DNA from: Rhodospirillales bacterium
Lineage (GTDB): Bacteria; Pseudomonadota; Alphaproteobacteria; Rhodospirillales; Defluviicoccaceae
Length of the DNA stretch: 64,000 nucleotides
Reading direction: 5' to 3'
Assembly (NCBI GenBank): GCA_016710335.1
Contig: JADJXQ010000007.1
Location: 124,001-188,000 of the forward strand
Below are positions 1 through 8,652 of this stretch, piece after piece. The notes beneath the pieces are model-generated. The model had not been told where the DNA came from, made no database searches, and worked only from the letters and a program-made list of their open reading frames with translations. Numbering within the stretch: position 1 is the first letter of the stretch; each line of letters opens with the position of its first letter. The position numbers and the translations under genes were made by a program.

Positions 1-741
1 CACCGTCATTTCCTTCGAGTCGAGCCGGCGCAGCAGCGCCTCCGTCGTCTCGTTGGCGATCAGGCGGCCGTGGTTGATGATCGCGATGCGATCACACAGT
101 GCTTCCGCTTCTTCCAGGTAGTGGGTGGTGAGCAGCACCGTCGTGCCCTGCTCCTGCAGGCGGCGCACAGCCACCCACAACTGACGGCGGAGGTCGACAT
201 CCACCCCCGCGGTCGGCTCGTCCAGCACCAGCACCGGCGGCGAATGGACCATCGCCTTGGCCACCAGCAACCGGCGCCGCATGCCTCCGGAAAGGGTGCG
301 CGCATACGCCTCGGCTTGACGGGTGAGGCCGACGATTTCCAGAATTTCCGAGGTCCGTCGCTCTTTCTTCGGCACGCCATACAGCCCGGCCTGAACCTCG
401 AGCAACTCCCGCGGCGTGAAGAACGGATCGAAGTTCAGCTCCTGCGGAACAATGCCGATGGCGCGGCGCGCCGCACGCATGTTGCGGTCGATGTCGTAGC
501 CCCAGATGCGCGCCTCTCCGGACGTGCGGATGACGAGGCCGGCGAGGATGTTGATCAAGGTCGACTTGCCGGCGCCGTTCGGCCCGAGCAGGCCAAAGAA
601 CGACCCCTTGGGGATACAGAGGCTGACATCGCGCAATGCCCGCACCTCCGCCGAATTCTTGCGGGCGCGGTAAGTCTTGCTGAGCCCGACCGTCTCCACG
701 GCAAACGCCGGCCCGGTGTCTGCGGACTGCGCGCTGGTCAT
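1..741 (-). CDS. ABC transporter ATP-binding protein (3' end outside window)
   Basis: The reverse strand from 741 translates without a stop to the window edge, beginning MTSAQSADTGPAFAVET, so the C-terminus is missing. Visible motifs are Walker A (LLGPNGAGKST, about residues 53-63), the signature LSGGMRRR, Walker B with catalytic Glu (VLVLDEPTAGVD) and the switch histidine (LLTTHYLEEAE). This arrangement is typical of the DrrA/NodI-like ATPases that drive multidrug or polysaccharide export with a separate membrane subunit, which would lie to the left. The substrate cannot be told. It is divergent from the zinc-finger gene at 854, leaving about 110 bases for both promoters. Confidence 0.93.
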   Translation of the reverse strand, partial: MTSAQSADTGPAFAVETVGLSKTYRARKNSAEVRALRDVSLCIPKGSFFGLLGPNGAGKSTLINILAGLVIRTSGEARIWGYDIDRNMRAARRAIGIVPQELNFDPFFTPRELLEVQAGLYGVPKKERRTSEILEIVGLTRQAEAYARTLSGGMRRRLLVAKAMVHSPPVLVLDEPTAGVDVDLRRQLWVAVRRLQEQGTTVLLTTHYLEEAEALCDRIAIINHGRLIANETTEALLRRLDSKEMTV

Positions 742-853
742 GACGGTTCGGAGCCGTGGTGATTGATCATTTCGCGGCAATCGCTATCATCCGCGCGTTC
801 GGTGCGTCAACGACATCCCGGAGACCGCGGTCTCCCGTCCTTGCTTGCAGATC

Positions 854-1051
854 ATGAAAGTCTCGGCCGCCATGGACCCGGATCAAACCATCATCGTCGA
901 GAGCCGTGTCGTCAGTTGCGACGGCGGCGGCGGGACGCTCGGACACCCCAACGTGTATCTGCGTATGGGCGACGAGGACGAAATCGTCTGTCCGTACTGC
1001 TCACGCCACTTCGTGCTGGCCAAAGGGGCCGACGCGGCGGCCGCGCACTGA
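854..1051 (+). CDS. CHCC-type zinc-finger domain protein
   Basis: A 65-residue protein whose second half (GHPNVYLRMGDEDEIVCPYC) matches the zf-CHCC family, related to the mitochondrial complex I subunit NDUFS6. Likely zinc ligands are Cys22, His31, Cys46 and Cys49. In alphaproteobacteria such proteins are short and stand alone; a complex I link is known for the mitochondrial relative but is only inferred here. ATG 854 was preferred to the upstream TTG at 845; the internal ATG at 872 is also possible. It lies 9 bases before polA and may be cotranscribed. Confidence 0.85.
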   Translation: MKVSAAMDPDQTIIVESRVVSCDGGGGTLGHPNVYLRMGDEDEIVCPYCSRHFVLAKGADAAAAH

Positions 1052-1060
1052 CCTCCGCAC

Positions 1061-3826
1061 GTGGCGCCGACACCTCAGCCTCGGCACGTCTTCCTCGTCG
1101 ACGGCTCCGCCTTCATCTTTCGCGCCTACCACGCGCTGCCGCCGTTGACCCGGCCGGACGGTACGCCGGTCGGCGCCGTGTACGGCTTCGTCAATATGCT
1201 GCTGAAGCTGATCCAGGACATGGATGCCGACCATGTCGCCGTCATCTTCGACACTGCCCGCCGCTCGTTCCGTAACGACATCTTCGCAGCCTACAAGGCA
1301 CAGCGGCCGCCGCCGCCGGACGACTTGGTCCCCCAGTTCGCCCTGGTGCGCGAAGCGACGCGGGCCCTAAACGTCGCTCTGGTGGAGAGCGGCAACTACG
1401 AGGCCGATGACATCATCGCCACTTACGCCCGCCTCGCCCGCGAGGCCGGCGCGGCGGTCACCATTGTCTCCTCCGACAAGGACTTGATGCAGTTGCTCGG
1501 CAACGGCGTGGTGATGTTCGACGCCATGAAGAACCGGCGCATCGGCCCGGACGAGGTGCAGGAGAAATTTGGGGTCGGCCCCGAGAAAATGGTCGAGTTG
1601 CAGGCGTTGATCGGCGACCCGATCGACAACGTGCCCGGCGTCCCCGGCGTCGGCCCCAAGACGGCGGCGCAGCTTCTGTCAGAGTTTGGCAGCCTCGACG
1701 CGCTGCTGGATCGGGCGGCGGAGATCAGGCAGCCGAAACGCCGTCAGGCGCTGTTGGAACACGCGGAGGACGTGCGCGTGTCTCGCGAGTTGGTGCGTCT
1801 CCACGACGATGTCGCCGTGCCGCAGCCGCTTGAGTCGTTTGCCCTCGCCGAACCCGACCGGGAGACGCTGTGCGACTTCCTGGAAGCGCAAGGATTCAAG
1901 ACGCTGCTTGCCCGCGTCCAGTCGGGTGTCGCCATCGGCAAGAGCCGCGCCGCCGTCTCAGTACCCCCACCACCAGCGTCCGCCGCGGTATATGAACTGG
2001 TGCAGGACGTGGCGGCGCTGCAGCGCTGGATCGAAGCGGCGACGAGCCTGGGCGCCGTCGCGGTCGACACCGAGACAACTTCGCTGGCGCCGTTCCGCGC
2101 CGACATCGTCGGCGTATCGCTCGCCCTCGCTCCCGACCACGCCTGCTACATCCCGCTCGCCCATACGACGCCCGGCGGCGCCGGCAAGCTGGCGCTCGAT
2201 GCCGCCGAGGCCGTGCCGTCGCAGATCCCGTTGGGAACCGCACTCGCCCTACTGCGGCCGCTCTTGGAAGATCCTTCCGTCCTAAAGATCGGCCAGAACG
2301 TCAAGTACGACATGGAGGTTCTCGGGCGCTACGGCATCGCGATGGCGCCCATCGACGACACCATGATTCTGTCGTACGTGCTGGAGGGCGGCCTGCACGG
2401 CCACGGCATGGACGAACTGGCGAAGCTGCACCTCAACCGCGACACCATCACCTACAAGGACGTGACCGGCTCCGGCGCGGCGCAGATCCCCTTCGCGCAC
2501 GTGCCGCTGGACCGTGCGATGGCCTACGCCGCTGAGGACGCCGACGTGACACTGGCGCTTCACCGCCACCTCAAGCCGCGGCTGCTGCCGGAACGCATGG
2601 TGAGCGTCTACGAGACCATCGAGCGGCCGCTGATACCGGTGCTGGCGGCGATGGAACAGGCCGGGATCAAGGTAGATGCCGCGTCGCTGCGCACGCTCAG
2701 CGCCGATTTCACCGACCGCATGGCCGATCTCGAGATCGAGGTGTACGCTCTCGTCGGACACCCGTTCAACCTCGGCTCGCCAAAGCAGTTGGGCCAGGTG
2801 CTGTTCGACGAAATGGGCCTGCCGGGCGGCAAGCGCAGCGGCAAGACCGGCGCCTACCAGACGGGCGCCGACGTTCTCGAGGAGTTGGCCGCGACCGGTC
2901 TCGAGTTGCCGTCGCGCATCCTCGACTGGCGCCAGCTGGCCAAGCTCAAGAGCACCTACGCCGACGCCCTGATCGAGCAGATCCACCCGGACACCGGCCG
3001 CGTCCACACCTGCTACGCCCAGGCGGTGGCGTCGACCGGGCGGCTTTCGTCCTCCGACCCCAACCTCCAGAACATCCCGATCCGTACGGAGGAAGGGCGC
3101 AAGATCCGTCGCGCCTTCGTCGCCCCCGACGGCTGCTTGCTGCTGAGCGCTGATTACTCGCAGATCGAGCTCCGGCTGCTCGCCCACGTCGCCGACATCG
3201 CCAGCCTCAAGGAGGCGTTCCGCGACGGCATCGACATTCACGCGCTGACTGCATCGCAGGTGTTCGGCGTCCCCGTCGCGGGCATGGACCCCATGATCCG
3301 CCGCAAGGCCAAGGCCATCAATTTCGGCATTATCTATGGCATCTCCGCGTTCGGTCTTGCGCGGCAACTGGGGATCCCGCGCGCCGAGGCCGGCCTCTAC
3401 ATCGACGCCTACTTCGAGCGGTACCCCGGCATCCGCGACTACATGACCCGCACGCGCGCCCAAGCACACGAGCAGGGCTGCGTGACGACGCTGTTCGGGC
3501 GGAAATGCCACATTCGCGGCTTGAAGGACCGCAACACCTCAGTCCGCAACTTCGCGGAGCGGGCCGCCATCAACGCCCCGATCCAGGGGGGAGCGGCGGA
3601 CATCATCAAGCGCGCCATGGTCCGCATCCCGCGGGCGCTCGATCGGGTCGGGCTGGCGGCGCGGATGCTGCTGCAGGTTCACGACGAACTGGTGTTCGAG
3701 GTGCCCGCAACCGAGATCGACGCAACCCGCGCCGTCGTCACCGAGGTCATGGAAGCGGCGGCGCATCTGGACGTACCGCTCACCGTCGACACCGGTGTCG
3801 GTCCGAACTGGGACGATGCCCATTAG
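1061..3826 (+). CDS. polA: DNA polymerase I
   Basis: A 921-residue full-length Pol I starting at GTG. Residues 8-280 form the 5'-3' flap exonuclease (VFLVDGSAFIFRAYHALPP; SSDKDLMQL). Residues about 315-500 form the 3'-5' proofreading domain with the metal-binding VDTETTS near residue 335, so proofreading looks intact. The polymerase domain follows, with motif A ADYSQIELR (Asp about 697), motif B RRKAKAINFGIIYG and motif C VHDELVFE (near 874). Role: gap filling, Okazaki fragment maturation and excision repair. No anomaly is seen; the stop overlaps the start region of the next gene. Confidence 0.98.
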   Translation: MAPTPQPRHVFLVDGSAFIFRAYHALPPLTRPDGTPVGAVYGFVNMLLKLIQDMDADHVAVIFDTARRSFRNDIFAAYKAQRPPPPDDLVPQFALVREATRALNVALVESGNYEADDIIATYARLAREAGAAVTIVSSDKDLMQLLGNGVVMFDAMKNRRIGPDEVQEKFGVGPEKMVELQALIGDPIDNVPGVPGVGPKTAAQLLSEFGSLDALLDRAAEIRQPKRRQALLEHAEDVRVSRELVRLHDDVAVPQPLESFALAEPDRETLCDFLEAQGFKTLLARVQSGVAIGKSRAAVSVPPPPASAAVYELVQDVAALQRWIEAATSLGAVAVDTETTSLAPFRADIVGVSLALAPDHACYIPLAHTTPGGAGKLALDAAEAVPSQIPLGTALALLRPLLEDPSVLKIGQNVKYDMEVLGRYGIAMAPIDDTMILSYVLEGGLHGHGMDELAKLHLNRDTITYKDVTGSGAAQIPFAHVPLDRAMAYAAEDADVTLALHRHLKPRLLPERMVSVYETIERPLIPVLAAMEQAGIKVDAASLRTLSADFTDRMADLEIEVYALVGHPFNLGSPKQLGQVLFDEMGLPGGKRSGKTGAYQTGADVLEELAATGLELPSRILDWRQLAKLKSTYADALIEQIHPDTGRVHTCYAQAVASTGRLSSSDPNLQNIPIRTEEGRKIRRAFVAPDGCLLLSADYSQIELRLLAHVADIASLKEAFRDGIDIHALTASQVFGVPVAGMDPMIRRKAKAINFGIIYGISAFGLARQLGIPRAEAGLYIDAYFERYPGIRDYMTRTRAQAHEQGCVTTLFGRKCHIRGLKDRNTSVRNFAERAAINAPIQGGAADIIKRAMVRIPRALDRVGLAARMLLQVHDELVFEVPATEIDATRAVVTEVMEAAAHLDVPLTVDTGVGPNWDDAH

Positions 3827-4532
3827 CGACGGAATGCCGTTCGACACCCTTGAGTCTCGGTGGTTCTTCGAAGCGTCTTCTATGCGAAGCGCGCCGGAGG
3901 TAGAGGCCTGGTTCCTCTCGCGAAAATCAACGGATCCGGCGACAAGCGCCCGAGAGACGGATCCGCCGCAGTGGCGAACGGACCGGTACCTCGTCGTCCC
4001 CGGAACCGCGGACATCGCGATCAAGCTCCGGGAAGGGCGGTTCGAGGTCAAAGGCAAGGTCGCCGACTTGGGCATGCAGACGTTCGAACCCGGCGCCAGC
4101 GGACGGATCGAGCGGTGGATGAAGTGGTCTTGCGACATGGAGGCGGACGGCGAGCAGACGAGGCCCCGCGGCGGTTGGCTTGGTTGCGCCGATGTCGACG
4201 ATGCTGCTCTGCCGGTGGCGAAGCAGCGTCTCATGAGAACGTTCCACATCGGCGAGTCCCCCGCGGCCATGGCCGCCGCAGCTACCGAACCGGAAAAGGA
4301 CCGGCTCATGGATTTCGAACTCACCCGCATCCGCCTCGGCGATGCGGCAGCCGATACGCACTGGTCGCTGGCATTCGAAGCTTCACCGTACGGCCCCGGC
4401 CTAGCCGAGGTCTTCCGTCGCATAGCGGCGGAGTTGCTGCGCGACTGGCCGGGGCCACCGCTCGGCGCCGAAGCGTCCATGTCCTATGCAAGCTGGCTAT
4501 CAGGCATCGCCGAGCGACAAGCTGGGCAGTGA
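3816..4532 (+). CDS. Hypothetical protein, weakly CYTH-like
   Basis: A protein of about 238 residues that I do not recognise with certainty. The stretch TDRYLVVPGTADIAIKLREG followed by FEVKGK resembles the N-terminal strands of CYTH/triphosphate-tunnel enzymes (polyphosphate or ThTP hydrolases), in which alternating acidic and basic residues bind triphosphate and metal. The remainder (LMDFELTRIRLGD, WSLAFEASPYGPGLAEVFRRIA) would fit later strands and a C-terminal helix. ATG 3816 overlaps the polA stop by 11 bases; ATG 3834 is an alternative. The coupling suggests cotranscription with polA. The function is inference only. Confidence 0.7.
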   Translation: MPISDGMPFDTLESRWFFEASSMRSAPEVEAWFLSRKSTDPATSARETDPPQWRTDRYLVVPGTADIAIKLREGRFEVKGKVADLGMQTFEPGASGRIERWMKWSCDMEADGEQTRPRGGWLGCADVDDAALPVAKQRLMRTFHIGESPAAMAAAATEPEKDRLMDFELTRIRLGDAAADTHWSLAFEASPYGPGLAEVFRRIAAELLRDWPGPPLGAEASMSYASWLSGIAERQAGQ

Positions 4533-4619
4533 CCTGACAACGATCAAGCACTATTTACATTTAGGACAAGTCACGACGCGGCATGGGGCCGCAAATCGAC
4601 CAGTGGAGCAGACCGCAGC

Positions 4620-5072
4620 ATGCCGAAATCAATCACCACCTGGATCCTCGTCGCTGATGGCGCGCGGGCCCGGTTGTTCGTAAACGACGGGGTCGGGAAA
4701 GGCATCAAGCCGGCGCTGGAGCAGGAGTTCATCGGCACCAATCTGCCAAGCCGGGAGATTGCCAGCGATCGGCCGGGACGTTCGTTCGACAGCGGCGGCG
4801 AAGGCCGCCACGCCATGGAGCCGCCGACCGATCCGCAACGCTATGGAAAACAGTTGTTTGCGCGCACGATCGCTGGTGTTCTCGAAGATGCGCGCAAGAA
4901 GAACGCGTTCGAGCGCCTTGTCATCGTCGCGCCGCCGCGGGCGCTCGGTGATCTCCGCTCCGAGTTCGGGACGGAGCTGACGGGTATGGTGACCGCGGAG
5001 CTGAACAAGGACCTGACCAAGGTCCCGACCCGCGACCTGCCGGACCACCTCGGCCAAGTCATGGCAGTCTGA
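4620..5072 (+). CDS. Host-attachment family protein (PF10116-like)
   Basis: A 150-residue soluble protein beginning MPKSITTWILVADGARARLF. This N-terminus, the central RSFDSGGEGRHAMEP and the C-terminal LVIVAPPRALGDLR are typical of the family annotated as protein required for attachment to host cells, named from plant-associated bacteria. Its biochemical role is unknown, and members are common in free-living alphaproteobacteria, so no host association should be inferred. It shares a release-factor/eRF1-like fold (family knowledge, not visible here). No signal peptide is seen. Confidence 0.8.
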   Translation: MPKSITTWILVADGARARLFVNDGVGKGIKPALEQEFIGTNLPSREIASDRPGRSFDSGGEGRHAMEPPTDPQRYGKQLFARTIAGVLEDARKKNAFERLVIVAPPRALGDLRSEFGTELTGMVTAELNKDLTKVPTRDLPDHLGQVMAV

Positions 5073-5146
5073 CACAACTGCCGCCCCGCTTGGCGGGAGG
5101 ATACATGGTACCGTCAGGCTCTCAGCTAACGAGTGGAGGAGCAGGC

Positions 5147-5344
5147 GTGCAGATCAAGACCAAGGATGCCTATCGGGACGCTCTCGATCGTATCAACCAA
5201 TTGCGGGGCGCCGGCCGCAGTCCGGAACGCACCACTGAGATCGCCGAGCTGGAAGCCGCGGTTGCCGCTTATGAGGCGGCGCCCGATCAGCCCGACACGA
5301 CTCCCGGCAAACCGACCCCCAGTCCCTACGAGAAACCATCCTGA
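5147..5344 (+). CDS. Small HigA-N-terminus-like protein
   Basis: A 65-residue protein (VQIKTKDAYRDALDRINQLR...) starting at GTG 5147 behind GTGGAGGAG. The pattern of a helix, a short linker and a second helix (EIAELEAAVAAYEAA) resembles the N-terminal segment of HigA-type antitoxins, but no helix-turn-helix domain follows and no toxin gene is adjacent. The tail (TTPGKPTPSPYEKPS) is proline-rich and probably disordered. It lies 17 bases before fumC. It may be a stand-alone small protein; function unknown. Confidence 0.6.
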   Translation: MQIKTKDAYRDALDRINQLRGAGRSPERTTEIAELEAAVAAYEAAPDQPDTTPGKPTPSPYEKPS

Positions 5345-5361
5345 CAGCACAAGGTTGGGTC

Positions 5362-6771
5362 ATGCCGTCACAGCAACCCGTTGCGCAAGCCGATACCCGC
5401 ATCGAACGCGACAGCCTGGGTGAACTGGCGGTTCCCGCCGATCGCTACTGGGGCGCGCAGACCCAGCGGTGCCTCAAGTTCTTCGACATCGGCGACGAGC
5501 GTATGCCGATCGAGGTGGTGCGGGCGCTGGCGGTGATCAAGAAAGGGGCGGCGCAGGCGAACTGCGAACTGGGCAAACTTCCTGACGATATCGCGCAATT
5601 GATCATCGCGGCGGCCGATGACGTGATCGCCGGCAAGCTCGACGACCACTTCCCGCTGAACGTGTGGATGACCGGCAGCGGCACCCAGTCGAACATGAAC
5701 GTCAATGAGGTGGTCTCCAACCGTGCCATCGAGATGGCCGGCGGCGCGATGGGCAGTCGCGCCCCCGTCCACCCAAACGACCACGTCAACATGTCGCAAT
5801 CGTCGAACGACGTGTTTCCGACTGCGATGTACGTGGCCACGGGGGTCATGCTCCACGACCGGCTGATCCCCAACGTGCGCGCTCTCCGCGACGGCCTCGA
5901 CATGCATGCCAGGGCGTGGGCGGACATCGTCAAGATCGGCCGCACCCACTTGCAGGACGCGGTGCCGCTGACGGTAGGGCAGGAGTTCTCGGGCTATGTG
6001 GGGATGCTGGACGACAACGTGGCGCGCATCGAAGGCGCCCTGCCCAACCTCTACCAGCTGGCGATCGGCGGAACAGCGGTCGGCACCGGGCTTAACGCGC
6101 CGCCAGGCTTCGGCGACCGCGTCGCGCGCCACATCGCCGGGCACACCGGTCTGCCCTTCGTATCGGCGGCCAACAAATTCAATGTGCAGGGCGCCCACGA
6201 CGCCCTCGTGATGGCGAGCGGCGTGCTCAAGACCCTGGCCGGCTCCCTCTACAAGATCGCCAACGACATTCGCCTGCTCGGCGCGGGGCCACGGTGCGGG
6301 CTCGGCGAGATGTTGCTGCCGGCCAACGAGCCGGGCTCCTCGATCATGCCGGGTAAGGTCAACCCTACCCAGTGCGAGGCACTGGCCATGGTCGCGGTCC
6401 AGGTCATGGGCAACGATGTCGCCGTAGCATTATCCGGCGCCGGCGGGTTCCTGGAAATGAACGTATACAAGCCGGTGATGATCTACAACGTCCTGCAGTC
6501 CGCCAGGATCGTCGCCGACGGTTGCCGGAGCTTCAACAATCACCTCGTCGCTGGGCTCCAACTCAACAGGGCCCAGATCGACGCCTACGTCGAGCGGTCG
6601 CTGATGCTGGTCACCGCCCTGGCGCCGCTCATCGGCTACGACAAGGCGTCGGAGGTTGCGCACAAGGCGCACCATGACGGCACGACCTTGAAGGAGGCTT
6701 GTCTGGCGCTTGGCTTCCTCACGGCGGAAGACTTCGACGCCGCGGTGGTCCCGGCACGCATGGTGGGATGA
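5362..6771 (+). CDS. fumC: Class II fumarate hydratase
   Basis: A 469-residue enzyme of the fumarase/aspartase superfamily, converting fumarate to malate in the TCA cycle. Visible motifs are SGTQSNMNVNEV (substrate-binding Thr/Ser/Asn), PVHPNDHVNMSQSSND (the B-site loop), the TAVGTG segment and the signature GSSIMPGKVNP near residue 325. Length and motif order match class II fumarases, which are iron-free homotetramers. The closely related aspartase is less likely, because the N-terminus (TRIERDSLGELAVPADRYWGAQTQR) is fumarase-like. Confidence 0.97.
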   Translation: MPSQQPVAQADTRIERDSLGELAVPADRYWGAQTQRCLKFFDIGDERMPIEVVRALAVIKKGAAQANCELGKLPDDIAQLIIAAADDVIAGKLDDHFPLNVWMTGSGTQSNMNVNEVVSNRAIEMAGGAMGSRAPVHPNDHVNMSQSSNDVFPTAMYVATGVMLHDRLIPNVRALRDGLDMHARAWADIVKIGRTHLQDAVPLTVGQEFSGYVGMLDDNVARIEGALPNLYQLAIGGTAVGTGLNAPPGFGDRVARHIAGHTGLPFVSAANKFNVQGAHDALVMASGVLKTLAGSLYKIANDIRLLGAGPRCGLGEMLLPANEPGSSIMPGKVNPTQCEALAMVAVQVMGNDVAVALSGAGGFLEMNVYKPVMIYNVLQSARIVADGCRSFNNHLVAGLQLNRAQIDAYVERSLMLVTALAPLIGYDKASEVAHKAHHDGTTLKEACLALGFLTAEDFDAAVVPARMVG

Positions 6772-6815
6772 GCGTAGGCTAAGCGAGGCTCCCGGGCGGC
6801 CGCGGGAAATAAACG

Positions 6816-7040
6816 CTACACCGTCATAATCAGGGCGACCGCACCGAGCGCGAATGCCGCGATCAGGGCGCCGAAGAAGACCACTCGCTGCCAAGTATGG
6901 CCGAGTACAACCTGACCCTGCCGCGCCTTATCCGCATCCGGTGCATCTCCCGTCCGCGCTGCTGGTCGGTTGTCCCCCGCTGCTCGCTGCTTCGATGCCG
7001 ACACCGTCACCTCCCTGAACCGTTCCACGATGTGCTGCAA
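6816..7040 (-). CDS. Small single-pass membrane protein
   Basis: A 74-residue protein with a polar, charged N-terminal half and one hydrophobic helix at the extreme C-terminus (VVFFGALIAAFALGAVALIM), consistent with a tail-anchored inner-membrane protein. No family recognised. It is convergent with fumC and downstream, on the same strand, of the repeat protein at 7152. Length and clean transmembrane segment support a real gene, but there is no homology evidence. Confidence 0.5.
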   Translation of the reverse strand: MQHIVERFREVTVSASKQRAAGDNRPAARTGDAPDADKARQGQVVLGHTWQRVVFFGALIAAFALGAVALIMTV

Positions 7041-7093
7041 GCCGCATTGACGTTCGCCACTGCCGTTGGCCGCCGCGCCCGCCGCTCAACAGC

Positions 7094-7119
7094 CCGGCCG
7101 GGGGGCGCCCCCCCGGCCC
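7094..7119 (-). terminator. Strong GC hairpin between two leftward genes
   Basis: A near-perfect hairpin of G and C runs (GGCCGGGGGGC facing GCCCCCCGGCC) lies 33 bases beyond the stop of the repeat protein. There is no T-run on the minus strand, so it may be a rho-assisted terminator or an mRNA-stabilising end. Confidence 0.4.
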
Positions 7120-7151
7120 GGACACGCAGTGTTTTTGATCTTCGGAAAAGG

Positions 7152-7574
7152 CTACTGCTTGTTCCGCCCCGATCCGTCTTCGACCTTGAACTGAGGGTTC
7201 TGGCCGTGGCCCTCGACGTCGACGTTGCCGGGCAGCGGATCCATTTTTTTGGACGCCTCGGAGCCCGATGTCGTTGACGGGGTGCCCTCAGTCTTGAACT
7301 GAGGGTTCTGCCCGTGGCCCTCGACATCGACATTACCGGGCAGCGGAGCCGTGCGCGTCTCGACGCCCGACTGACCCTGGTTCATCATCGACTCTGGCGT
7401 GGCCTTCTTATCATCCTGCAAATTGAACTGGGGGTTCTGCCCGTGGCCCTCGACGTCCACGTTGCCGGGCAGCGGATCCATCTTCTTCTCCACGTCGCTC
7501 GCCGCGTTGGCTACCGCCCCAAACCCGCCGAGCGCGAATGCCACGGCAATGGCCGATGCTGTAAGCTGCTTCAT
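7152..7574 (-). CDS. Secreted protein with three 17-residue repeats
   Basis: A 140-residue protein with a Sec signal peptide (MKQLTASAIAVAFALGGFGAVANA, cleavage near residue 24). The mature part is almost entirely three copies of PLPGNVDVEGHGQNPQF, identical in sequence and separated by polar linkers rich in K, D, S, T and E. Two copies are preceded by KKMD. There are no cysteines. Each repeat carries an acidic pair and a histidine, compatible with metal or polymer binding, but that is speculation. I do not recognise the family. It is a single gene followed by a GC hairpin. Confidence 0.8.
   Translation of the reverse strand: MKQLTASAIAVAFALGGFGAVANAASDVEKKMDPLPGNVDVEGHGQNPQFNLQDDKKATPESMMNQGQSGVETRTAPLPGNVDVEGHGQNPQFKTEGTPSTTSGSEASKKMDPLPGNVDVEGHGQNPQFKVEDGSGRNKQ
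7188..7475 (-). repeat. Three 51-bp coding repeats
   Basis: Copies at 7188-7238, 7296-7346 and 7425-7475 each encode PLPGNVDVEGHGQNPQF. The DNA differs at several third codon positions while the peptide is unchanged, which points to purifying selection on the peptide and not to a recent duplication. Confidence 0.9.
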
Positions 7575-7840
7575 TTCACTCTCTCCTGATCCGATTCAAG
7601 CCTGTCCTCGCAGTTCGTATGCGAAGATTGTGCGGCGCTCGCCGCTTTCACTATGCGGCCCAGCTTCGGCTGCACTCGGTTGGATTGCCGCACGTCTACG
7701 GGATAAGGCCAAACCCGGCGACAAAGTTCCCTTACCCATATCGAAGCGGTTCATACGAGCGCTCTCCGAATGCGACGGGGCCTGCTATTGCAGTCGGACC
7801 CGCAGCATTCGAGCAATTGCATGCTGTTCTGCGCCAACCC

Positions 7841-8650
7841 TCACGCAGAATTGAAGTCCAGCGAACATACTGCCTCGGGATCGTCGAGGCGAAGCGCGAT
7901 GCTTTCAGACAGATAGAACTCGTAGTGAATGCCGTCCTGGCCGACATACCCGGCCATCAGGTCCTGGCCGATGATCAGGACGCCGGCGCGCGGATCGATG
8001 ACGGCGCCACCGGTGATCGGGGCCTTGTGGATGCCATCCGTGCACAGCCGGCGCAGATGTTCCAACTGCATGAGGTCGGTTCCCGGATAGCGGCGGAACA
8101 GACCGTTGTACAGCGCAGGCTCCAGGATCATCGCGTAGGGGCCGCGGAAGCCGGCGTCGTCCAGCTTGGTCACGGCAGAAAGAACATCGTCGAGGGCCCG
8201 GTCGACATCAGACCAGTTCCCAGCAGCCTGCCGGGCGCGGCCTGGCGCTGTCAACAATCCACTGAGGCCGAATTCCGCCTGACCCTGGAAGATCAGTTCG
8301 TCTTCACGAGCCGAAACCGCCTCGGCGGCATCCTCCGCCGGCGCCATGTCGAGCGGCAGGCCGTTCTCCAGGTAGGCCGCGACCCGGCGCAGGCTCAACA
8401 GGAACCGCTTGCGCAACATCGGCAGCGCGATGGCGCGGCTGACCACGGCACCGGCTTCGCCGCTGTCCGGTTGCCGACAGTAGGCGTCATTGCCCACCTC
8501 GATCGAGGTGAGGCCAGGGCCATAGGGCCCCTCCACATCCAGAACCCGCCGCGCCGTCAGGCGCTCGCGGGCTGCGCCGATGGCCGCATCGTCGATCTCG
8601 TCCCACACGCGCGCAGCGAACGGCGCCGCGGAGCGGTTAAGATAATCCAT
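7841..8650 (-). CDS. Encapsulin shell protein (family 1)
   Basis: A 269-residue HK97-fold shell protein. The N-terminus MDYLNRSAAPFAARVWDEID and the central blocks RRVLDVEGPYGPGLTSIEVG and LNNGLF-like ALYNGLFRR are typical of encapsulins (formerly linocin M18/CFP29 bacteriocin family). The C-terminus QDLMAGYVGQDGIHYEFYLS also matches. It self-assembles into an icosahedral nanocompartment that packs cargo carrying a short C-terminal peptide. The cargo gene is 2 bases upstream on the same strand, so both belong to one operon. The older bacteriocin annotation should not be used. Confidence 0.96.
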   Translation of the reverse strand: MDYLNRSAAPFAARVWDEIDDAAIGAARERLTARRVLDVEGPYGPGLTSIEVGNDAYCRQPDSGEAGAVVSRAIALPMLRKRFLLSLRRVAAYLENGLPLDMAPAEDAAEAVSAREDELIFQGQAEFGLSGLLTAPGRARQAAGNWSDVDRALDDVLSAVTKLDDAGFRGPYAMILEPALYNGLFRRYPGTDLMQLEHLRRLCTDGIHKAPITGGAVIDPRAGVLIIGQDLMAGYVGQDGIHYEFYLSESIALRLDDPEAVCSLDFNSA

Positions 8651-8652
8651 GT

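Noticed and set aside
2282..3511. Long open frame antisense to polA (409 codons).
   Set aside because: It is the complement of a conserved polymerase gene in GC-rich DNA, has no recognisable domain and reflects codon bias.
7188..7475. Three similar 51-bp units considered as a CRISPR-like array.
   Set aside because: They lie in one reading frame, encode an identical peptide, vary at third codon positions and have no cas genes nearby.
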